Origin: a virus
Direction: 5' to 3' (one strand)
Virus record (IMG/VR): IMGVR_UViG_3300027721_000734
Coordinates: 49,477 to 113,476 of that record
DNA length: 64,000 bases
The notes beneath the pieces are model-generated. The model had not been told where the DNA came from. It ran no database searches and saw only the letters and a list, made by a program, of their open reading frames with translations. Shown here one piece after another: positions 59,512 to 64,000 of this stretch (within the stretch, counting starts at the first letter, position 1; the number at the start of each line of letters is the position of its first letter). The translations under genes and the position numbers were made by a program.

Positions 59512-59584
59512 TCGGTCAGGTAGGCTACGCTCCTACTACCTTTCGCGTATCAGGCGAATGCTCTACTGATTGAGCTACTGACCG
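59512..59584 (-). tRNA. tRNA-Ile (GAT) with altered D- and T-loops
   Basis: Acceptor CGGTCAG/CTGACCG, D-arm GCTC-AATCAGTA-GAGC (no GG), anticodon arm TTCGC-CTGATAC-GCGAA, T-arm GTAGG-AGCGTAG-CCTAC. Confidence 0.87.
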
Positions 59585-59591
59585 AATAATA

Positions 59592-59649
59592 AACTACCAC
59601 CTGACTCTTTTCGAACTTTGCAGGCTCGTATCATTCCCTAATGGTAGTT
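59592..59649 (-). ncRNA. Mini helix-bounded RNA, family copy 1
   Basis: AACTACCA/TGGTAGTT ends, 58 nt. Contains AATGATACGAGC and GTTCGAAAA, shared with the element at 60822. An inner CCTG/CAGG stem. Confidence 0.5.
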
Positions 59650-59655
59650 ATTTTG

Positions 59656-59730
59656 TCTAGGTGGTGAGATTTGAACTCACGTTCTCTGTCTTCCAAGGAC
59701 AGCGAGGACTCCGGACTCCTCTACACCTAG
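59656..59730 (-). tRNA. tRNA-Pro (TGG)
   Basis: Acceptor CTAGGTG/CACCTAG, anticodon arm CTGTC-CTTGGAA-GACAG, T-arm GTGAG-TTCAAAT-CTCAC. Confidence 0.92.
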
Positions 59731-59745
59731 TATTATTATTTTCTG

Positions 59746-59831
59746 CGGAGAGCAGAATATTCGAAATCCATCCATTTTACCGGACCACTCGCTTAGCAGG
59801 CGGTAACAATACCCTGATTGTTTTACTCTCC
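59746..59831 (-). tRNA. tRNA-Ser (GCT)
   Basis: Acceptor GGAGAGT/GCTCTCC, G73, D-stem AACA/TGTT, loop with TGCTAAG, long variable arm, T-arm TGGAT-TTCGAAT-ATTCT. The anticodon stem is weak (three clear pairs). Confidence 0.7.
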
Positions 59832-59837
59832 ATTTTG

Positions 59838-59909
59838 TGTCCCCAAGAGGATTTGAACCCCTATCTCTGATGCCGTAAATCAAAATTCTATCCGTTGAAC
59901 TATGGAAAC
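59838..59909 (-). tRNA. tRNA-Arg (ACG)
   Basis: Acceptor GTTTCCA/TGGGGAC, D-loop AACGGATA, anticodon arm TTGAT-TTACGGC-ATCAG, T-arm AGGGG-TTCAAAT-CCTCT. Confidence 0.9.
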
Positions 59910-59912
59910 AAT

Positions 59913-59999
59913 TTGAGGTTGAGAAGTCCTCTGTGTCGATAGAGGCGTTCTCTATACGTTTAATTTACCTTTTCCCCTCTCACAGGAACAACACATTTT
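59913..59999 (-). ncRNA. Tandem structured RNA, copy A
   Basis: On the minus strand: TGTGTTG...CGACACA helix, inner ATAGAG-AACGC-CTCTAT, then GAGG-ACTTCTCAA-CCTC. The two ends are nearly identical to copy B. Confidence 0.55.
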
Positions 60000-60093
60000 T
60001 TGAGGTTGAGAACTCCTCTGTGTTGTATATACCTATCCTAATAGGATTATTATATCTTGTCTCAATTCCCCTCTCACGGGAACAACACATTTT
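60000..60093 (-). ncRNA. Tandem structured RNA, copy B
   Basis: TGTGTTGT...ACAACACA helix, inner ATCCTA-TTAGGAT, then GAGG-AGTTCTCAA-CCTC. The ends are conserved with copy A, but the middle differs in sequence while still forming a hairpin. Confidence 0.55.
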
Positions 60094-60295
60094 ACTTCCA
60101 TTGAGTTTTTCGGTTATATTTCCAAGTTTTATGTTCTCTGTATTTGTGAGAAAATTGTCCTCTTCTGTAATGAACACCCTCATCCCAATAGGGGGGATAT
60201 TCAAACTTTAACCAAATTACTCTGTAATCTTTGGAACAAGTCGCCTTGTTCAATTTCATTCTGTTTGTGTTTACACTCATAATCTCTGAGTCCAT
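60092..60295 (-). CDS. Small basic, aromatic protein
   Basis: A 67-residue protein: KDYRVIWLKFEYPPYWDEGV, YRRGQFSHKYREHKTWKYNR. The dense pattern of aromatic and basic residues looks like a true conserved mini-protein. The start may be one of three Met codons (60295, 60280, 60259). It overlaps the end of structured RNA copy B. Function unknown. Confidence 0.55.
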   Translation of the reverse strand: MDSEIMSVNTNRMKLNKATCSKDYRVIWLKFEYPPYWDEGVHYRRGQFSHKYREHKTWKYNRKTQWK

Positions 60296-60331
60296 TGTTT
60301 AGTGGACCTCAAAGATTGTCTAATACCTTTT

Positions 60332-60589
60332 TCATAACCTTAATTTATAAATTTCTTTATAGTCATCCAAAGCGTTCTTCAGATTAACAATACATTCTCG
60401 GTAATTAACATCATCACCTAAATCAAATCTTTCATTCTCCTCTTCTCTCTTGAATAACACTTTTAACGAATTATCAATGTTAGATAAAATATCCAAGTAA
60501 ATCAATTCCTTATCTTTGGACTTCTTTAAATCAAATTTTAAATCAATAATGATTCCTTCCAATTCCTCGATTTTGTCTTCTTCTTCCAT
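60332..60589 (-). CDS. Small acidic coiled-coil protein
   Basis: An 85-residue, highly helical protein (MEEEDKIEELEGIIIDLKFD; LKVLFKREEENERFDLGDDV). Coiled-coil character suggests an oligomeric accessory. Lies between tRNA-His and the basic mini-protein gene. Function unknown. Confidence 0.6.
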   Translation of the reverse strand: MEEEDKIEELEGIIIDLKFDLKKSKDKELIYLDILSNIDNSLKVLFKREEENERFDLGDDVNYRECIVNLKNALDDYKEIYKLRL

Positions 60590-60603
60590 AACAAATAATT
60601 AAG

Positions 60604-60676
60604 TGTGAAAGGCGGGGTTCGAACCCGCACTCTTCCGGACCACAACCGGACGCTTTACCAATTCAGCTACAATCAC
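60604..60676 (-). tRNA. tRNA-His (GTG)
   Basis: Anticodon arm TCCGG-TTGTGGT-CCGGA, D-arm GCTG-AATTGGTA-AAGC, T-arm GCGGG-TTCGAAC-CCCGC. Acceptor GTGATTG/CTTTCAC has two T-T mismatches. Confidence 0.87.
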
Positions 60677-60685
60677 CATATAAAA

Positions 60686-60734
60686 CCCCACTTCCCCGGC
60701 TTAACGGACCGAGTGCCATATAGGAGGTGTGGGG
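60686..60734 (-). ncRNA. Short helix-bounded RNA (49 nt)
   Basis: CCCCAC/GTGGGG ends and an inner CTCGG/CCGGG stem. Fills the gap between two tRNAs. Confidence 0.35.
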
Positions 60735-60741
60735 AACCTCG

Positions 60742-60815
60742 CTCCTCAACCTGGATTTGAACCAGGAACTTCCACTTTAACAGAGTGGCACTCTAACCAA
60801 TTGAGTTATTGAGGA
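60742..60815 (-). tRNA. tRNA-Asn (GTT)
   Basis: Acceptor TCCTCAA/TTGAGGA, G73, anticodon arm CCACT-CTGTTAA-AGTGG, T-arm CCTGG-TTCAAAT-CCAGG. Confidence 0.93.
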
Positions 60816-60821
60816 ATATTT

Positions 60822-60880
60822 GACCACTATGTTATTTTGCGAACGTATGAAGCTCGTATCATTATTAAGTCATAGTAGTC
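60822..60880 (-). ncRNA. Mini helix-bounded RNA, family copy 2
   Basis: GACTACTATG/CATAGTGGTC ends (10 pairs), 59 nt. Contains AATGATACGAGC and CGTTCGCAAAA as in the element at 59592. Confidence 0.5.
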
Positions 60881-60961
60881 CAAGGCGTTACGCACCCATC
60901 TGGTAACTTTACTTCTCTTGAGTCCGGGTAAGCGCTTACCAACTCGGGGGTTGTTTCCTTG
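60881..60961 (-). ncRNA. tRNA-sized helix-bounded RNA
   Basis: CAAGG/CCTTG ends. A GAGT/ACTC stem closes the palindrome GGTAAGCGCTTACC. GCG-TAA-CGC lies near the 3' end where a T-arm would be. Not a recognisable tRNA. Confidence 0.35.
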
Positions 60962-60965
60962 TTTG

Positions 60966-61038
60966 TGGGGACTACCGGTTACGCTCCGGTCTCCTTGATT
61001 CTTCAGACCAATGCTTTCACTAGATTAGCTTAATCCCC
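60966..61038 (-). tRNA. tRNA-Phe (GAA) with altered D- and T-loops
   Basis: Acceptor GGGGATT/AGTCCCC, D-loop ATCTAGTGA (no GG), anticodon arm TTGGT-CTGAAGA-ATCAA, T-arm ACCGG-AGCGTAA-CCGGT. Confidence 0.85.
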
Positions 61039-61044
61039 AATTAA

Positions 61045-61140
61045 AATGATGGTGAGATACCCGTTTCGTCTCACTCTTGACTGCTTAATAGTAGTTTTAC
61101 TGTGCACAGGCAGAGGGTTCTAATTTCGTTTGTTGTAATC
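61045..61140 (-). ncRNA. Unassigned structured stretch
   Basis: GTGAGA/TCTCAC and CTGC...GCAG around CTGTGCACAG. No tRNA or gene is seen. Confidence 0.25.
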
Positions 61141-61181
61141 AGAATTGTCGACATTCTTTCATACTGAAATTCATCATTTTG

Positions 61182-61262
61182 TGGGACACTATGGAATCGA
61201 ACCATACCCTACTACAGAACGGTGTTACAGACCGCTTATCACACCAGTGACTGAAGCATCCC
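61182..61262 (-). tRNA. tRNA-Tyr (GTA)
   Basis: Acceptor GGGATGC/GTGTCCC, anticodon arm GCGGT-CTGTAAC-ACCGT, 12-base variable region, T-arm TATGG-TTCGATT-CCATA. Unusually short D-arm TCAC-TGGT-GTGA. Confidence 0.87.
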
Positions 61263-61310
61263 AATTAATTTATTCTATTTCACACGACCGGACTTTATCA
61301 GGATGTGGTT

Positions 61311-61383
61311 TTTACCTTGCAGGACTTGAACCTGCGTCTTATCGGCTCCCGCCGATTGTTCCACCAACCGCAACTAAAGGCTG
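61311..61383 (-). tRNA. tRNA-like gene with six-base anticodon loop
   Basis: T-arm GCAGG-TTCAAGT-CCTGC, D-stem GTT/AAC, anticodon stem ATCGG/CCGAT with loop CGGGAG (six bases, no U33). The acceptor pairs only at five inner positions. Identity uncertain (GGA would be Ser). Confidence 0.5.
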
Positions 61384-61393
61384 AATAAATTTG

Positions 61394-61464
61394 TACCTCG
61401 TAGTGGAATCGAACCACTGCCATTTGCATGTAAAACAAATACGCTTCCATTACGCCAACGAGGC
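61394..61464 (-). tRNA. tRNA-Val (TAC)
   Basis: Acceptor GCCTCGT/ACGAGGT, anticodon arm TTTGT-TTTACAT-GCAAA, T-arm AGTGG-TTCGATT-CCACT. Confidence 0.87.
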
Positions 61465-61529
61465 TGGCAAGAGGTTTAGGTATGGCTCACCTCTCTTTGA
61501 CTGACGTCCTACCTTAACAGTCTAATTTG

Positions 61530-61601
61530 TACCGATGGGTGGTATCGAACCACCGACAACTTCCGTATGAAAGAAGTGCTCTACCACTGAGCTACATCAG
61601 T
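61530..61601 (-). tRNA. tRNA-Met (CAT)
   Basis: Acceptor ACTGATG/CATCGGT, D-arm GCTCAGTGGTAGAGC, anticodon arm CTTCT-TTCATAC-GGAAG, T-arm GGTGG-TTCGATA-CCACC. Confidence 0.9.
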
Positions 61602-61606
61602 ATTGT

Positions 61607-61710
61607 GGTGGACATAGGCTCATCACCTACTCGTGGGTTTCCACCGAACCCCTCGTTGCCTATGAAAGTACTGACCTTCCTCCGATGCTGTCAAAGAGCA
61701 TTGTACCACC
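61607..61710 (-). ncRNA. Helix-bounded structured RNA (104 nt)
   Basis: GGTGGTACA/TGTCCACC ends. Inner CATAGGC/GCCTATG closes GGGTT-CGGTGG-AACCC; also ATGCT-CTTTGAC-AGCAT. A clear multi-branch fold. Confidence 0.45.
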
Positions 61711-61735
61711 TTTATACGAATAGGCAAAATATTTT

Positions 61736-61824
61736 TTAGTTAAAGAACGGTTACCACAATTACGTTCGCTCCCGGATTCCCTCCGGAGATTCTTTTTTGG
61801 GTGTGGATTAAACTATTTAACTAA
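61736..61824 (-). ncRNA. Helix-bounded structured RNA (89 nt)
   Basis: TTAGTTAAA/TTTAACTAA ends with inner CTCCGGAGGGAATCCGGGAG. It lies directly after tRNA-Ser. Confidence 0.4.
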
Positions 61825-61828
61825 CCCG

Positions 61829-61912
61829 AAGAGAGCGTGAGACTCGAACTCACAATGGTATCACCCATTATCACTTTTCAAGAGTGACCCCTCATCCCGC
61901 CGGATGCTCTCC
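61829..61912 (-). tRNA. tRNA-Ser (TGA)
   Basis: Acceptor GGAGAGC/GCTCTCT, anticodon arm TCACT-CTTGAAA-AGTGA, long variable arm AATGGGTGATACCATT, T-arm GTGAG-TTCGAGT-CTCAC. First tRNA after the array promoter. Confidence 0.92.
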
Positions 61913-61963
61913 ATTTTATTCTTACCAATATGTCAAATAACTAATTCCTTTATTTTGATGGGA

Positions 61964-61993
61964 CAAAGGTAATCCTTTTTTTCTAACTTCCAA
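61964..61993 (-). promoter_or_regulatory. Bacteroidota promoter of the tRNA array
   Basis: TTG (61993-61991), 19 bases, TACCTTTG (61971-61964), minus strand. Confidence 0.82.
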
Positions 61994-62012
61994 ACTTTTT
62001 TTAAAATAAATG

Positions 62013-62049
62013 TAAAAAAAAATCCCGAACTTTTTGAGTTCAGGATTTT
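62013..62049 (-). terminator. Terminator of the short transcript
   Basis: AATCCTGAAC/GTTCGGGATT followed by nine T on the minus strand. Confidence 0.75.
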
Positions 62050-62071
62050 GGTTATATTTTATGTTTAACTT

Positions 62072-62194
62072 TTATATTGTCGTTAAATCATTTAATAAAC
62101 TATCTGAACTTGTATGCGAAATACGCGGATACGAACAATTACTAAATTGTTGGTTCCAAATCACGACATTCATATGTTTATTAGTATTTTTCAT
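62072..62194 (-). CDS. Very small protein in a monocistronic transcript
   Basis: A 40-residue ORF starting at 62194 (MKNTNKHMNVVIWNQQFSNC; a second ATG lies seven codons later). The transcript has an excellent promoter and a strong terminator, so the short ORF or the RNA itself must matter. Tandem Ser/Thr/Asn residues, no family. Confidence 0.5.
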   Translation of the reverse strand: MKNTNKHMNVVIWNQQFSNCSYPRISHTSSDSLLNDLTTI

Positions 62195-62240
62195 TTTCTT
62201 TTTTTTGTGGTATCTCTACCTGTGTTTCTTATAATTATAT

Positions 62241-62270
62241 CAAACTTACGAAAAGTTTATCAAAAGTCAA
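62241..62270 (-). promoter_or_regulatory. Bacteroidota promoter of the short transcript
   Basis: TTG (62270-62268), 19 bases, TAAGTTTG (62248-62241), minus strand. Confidence 0.75.
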
Positions 62271-62291
62271 ATATTTTTTTCATTTTTTTTA

Positions 62292-62558
62292 TTATACCAA
62301 TTTTTTAATGATATTGGTTATTACAATTTCATCTTCAGATGACAGTAAATGTTTTGAATAGAACAGTTTACTTAATCCGTCTTTCCACTCATCATCTATT
62401 GTACTATTATGATTATTTGATGGTCTAACTTTCCCGTTAAACCTATCTAAATGACCATCTTCAACAAGAATCTCAATTAATTCTATAATCTCACTATGAG
62501 AACACTCTGACACATATTCCGAAGGGTCAATGTCAATATCGGTACTAAAATCCGCCAT
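62292..62558 (-). CDS. Small acidic hypothetical protein
   Basis: An 88-residue protein (MADFSTDIDIDPSEYVSECS; EIIELIEILVEDGHLDRF). The helical ELIEILVEDGHLDRF part recalls small phage proteins with a conserved short helix pair (from memory). It is three bases after the upstream gene. Function unknown. Confidence 0.65.
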   Translation of the reverse strand: MADFSTDIDIDPSEYVSECSHSEIIELIEILVEDGHLDRFNGKVRPSNNHNSTIDDEWKDGLSKLFYSKHLLSSEDEIVITNIIKKLV

Positions 62559-62561
62559 AAT

Positions 62562-62822
62562 TTATAAATTTTCTAATCTGTTAATAATTTTTGTTACTTC
62601 TTCTTTTGTGTTCCATCCCGATACATTGTCACCATCTTCAAACGGAACAAATTTATCAAGAGTTTTGTAGAACGCGGCAACTTCAAAAGTTTTTACACCA
62701 TCTCCGTATAATCCCTCACCACCAACCACAGAAACTAATATATCGTTTCCTAAATCCAATTTTGCTTGGACACCTTTTCGTATTGGATATGGTTTAAACT
62801 CTAAATCGTCAAATGTTTTCAT
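62562..62822 (-). CDS. Small hypothetical protein
   Basis: An 86-residue protein: AKLDLGNDILVSVVGGEGLYGDG then VAAFYKTLDKFVPFEDGDNV and a final helix. It looks like a compact alpha/beta fold seen in Bacteroidota phages. A TTACTTTTG element lies just upstream on the minus strand. Function unknown. Confidence 0.65.
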   Translation of the reverse strand: MKTFDDLEFKPYPIRKGVQAKLDLGNDILVSVVGGEGLYGDGVKTFEVAAFYKTLDKFVPFEDGDNVSGWNTKEEVTKIINRLENL

Positions 62823-62883
62823 AGGACAAAAGTAATATAAATTATTTAATAAACAAAATTTATTTTAAAAAAGTTTTAAGCAA

Positions 62884-62908
62884 CAAAAAGATGTCCGAAG
62901 ACATCTTT
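62884..62908 (-). terminator. Terminator after the last gene
   Basis: AAGATGTC-TTCG-GACATCTT, then T-run on the minus strand. Between it and the stop lie further hairpins (CCGG/CCGG, GGTATT/AATACC). Confidence 0.8.
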
Positions 62909-62980
62909 CTGCTAGATGTGGTATTTTCCCCTTTCTTTTTAAATGGTTAATACCATCCGGTTTCTACACCGGAGGTAAGT

Positions 62981-64000
62981 TTACTTACTTAACACTTTTT
63001 CTTTCATTTTATCGGTAGCTGTCTCTATTTTATTTTTAACACCACCTAATAGGGGACATATAAGAGTAGATAAATTTCTCTCAACAGATTGTCCGAAATC
63101 GGAATTTTCTACCATCTCAGCTAATGAGTTTCTTAATATATCATAAAAAGGACCTGTCATACCAACAGATTTTTTAATTTTATCAGCCGCCTCTTCAACA
63201 ATTGATTTTGTTAAAACAGGTACTAAAAAATTACAATTAGTTAATTTACCTATATCGGCAACATCTACGTTACCTATTGCTTTAACAACTATACCACCAA
63301 TCCATCCATCAGTATCTAACGGTGTTAATTTAGTAATAAGTTGTTTTGCCAAATATTCTTTAAAGTATTGGAATGTTCCTTCTGCACCAGTTCCAAATAA
63401 TCCTTTTAATGCGTCCCAAAATTGTTCGTTAATTAATTGTTCACTAAACCCTTGAGAATTTAAATAATTTGATTCAATTAATATTTCATTAAAGAATTTA
63501 TCTCTTTGAGATTCTGTTTTAAGTTCTCTATTCTCAATTAAAAATTTGGTTCTATTTCCAATGATATTAGATTCTGTAATTAAATTTTGTTTTTTAAGTT
63601 TAGAACTTTCCGCTAAACTATCTTTAATGATTGATTTTAATTCTTTTTTCATTGATTCGTTTTGTATTCCACCTATATGGAAAATGTAAGGACTTGGTGT
63701 TGGTAAATATTTTCTTTTATCACCTCTTAATAATTTCACAATGAAGTCAAATCTTAATTTATTTCTAAATAATTTGAAAGGATTTTTATCATCAGGAACA
63801 CCTGGATAATCAGCTTTATCTATTCCGGAGAAACTATTGTACTTACCACTACCATAACAACTATTAATCTGACCTTGCATTTTTAAAACATCGGGTCTTG
63901 ATGGTAAATTATTGTACGCGTATTGGAAAGCTGAATTTAAATAAGTTTTTAATATGGTATTACAAGTTGTTTCATCTAATTTCATATCCACAGTAGTTGG
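62981..64000 (-). CDS. Virion-type protein, 5' end outside the window
   Basis: At least 336 residues; the frame is open to the edge. Parts: N-terminal VLKMQGQINSCYGSGKYNSF, a charged helical middle with many hxE sites (LITES, FLIEN, ILIES, LINEQ), then Gly/Ala-rich and helical TDGWIGGIVVKAIGNVDVAD and a final Lys-rich helix. The hxE-rich middle is what the prohead protease would cut, so a head-internal protein is likely (inference). Confidence 0.65.
   Translation of the reverse strand, partial: PTTVDMKLDETTCNTILKTYLNSAFQYAYNNLPSRPDVLKMQGQINSCYGSGKYNSFSGIDKADYPGVPDDKNPFKLFRNKLRFDFIVKLLRGDKRKYLPTPSPYIFHIGGIQNESMKKELKSIIKDSLAESSKLKKQNLITESNIIGNRTKFLIENRELKTESQRDKFFNEILIESNYLNSQGFSEQLINEQFWDALKGLFGTGAEGTFQYFKEYLAKQLITKLTPLDTDGWIGGIVVKAIGNVDVADIGKLTNCNFLVPVLTKSIVEEAADKIKKSVGMTGPFYDILRNSLAEMVENSDFGQSVERNLSTLICPLLGGVKNKIETATDKMKEKVLSK

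Noticed and set aside
49894-61739. Many plus-strand ORFs of 60-100 codons over the tRNA region
   Set aside because: They are translations of tRNA complements (recurring ESN/GIEP/RF-type peptides from GGGAATCGAACC) and are explained by the RNA genes.

Overview
The window is a stretch of a large, AT-rich, T4-type (myovirus) phage genome. The host is very probably a member of the Bacteroidota. Promoters have the Bacteroidota form TTG-N18-20-TAnnTTTG (for example before the tmRNA, the Clp ATPase and several tRNA blocks), start codons lack Shine-Dalgarno sequences and sit in A-rich leaders, and the tmRNA resembles Bacteroidota ssrA. The T4-type morphogenesis set is clear: large terminase, portal, prohead protease, acidic core scaffold and gp23-like major capsid protein. 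No integrase or repressor is visible, so a lytic lifestyle is the simplest reading.

Layout. 0-6.3 kb (+): baseplate and virion structural genes. 6.3-10.5 kb: small genes and two probable peptidoglycan hydrolases. 10.5-29 kb (mostly -): head module with capsid, scaffold, protease, portal, fibre-like proteins, terminase and several virion-type proteins, interrupted by one HNH gene and by a ribosomal protein bS21 gene on the opposite strand. 29-35 kb: a Clp-type double AAA+ unfoldase, a small M20/M42-type aminopeptidase, a tmRNA and SmpB. 35-37.5 kb: an HNH gene, a roughly 900-nt structured RNA with its own promoter and terminator, and odd tRNA-like genes, two of which read as circularly permuted. 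38-46 kb: virion peptidases, then an RNA-repair cluster (two RNA ligases, a P-loop kinase, a calcineurin-type phosphoesterase and a cyclic-phosphate receiver-like protein). 46-49.6 kb: surface proteins with Thr/Pro linkers and BspA-like leucine-rich repeats. 49.7-62 kb: a tRNA array on the minus strand, with small proteins and many helix-bounded structured RNAs between the tRNAs. 62-64 kb: small genes and a virion-type gene cut by the window edge.

The common theme is translation. The phage carries tRNAs for 19 amino acids (no Gln tRNA was found), a ribosomal protein, a ribosome-rescue pair, an unfoldase that keeps a ClpP-docking-like tripeptide, and enzymes able to repair cut RNA. My inference is that it refits the host ribosome, rescues and degrades stalled products, and heals tRNAs cut by host anticodon nucleases. 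Two features of the RNA genes look new: a co-ordinated change in the D-loop and T-loop of at least five tRNAs, and the dense set of structured RNAs filling the gaps between tRNAs.
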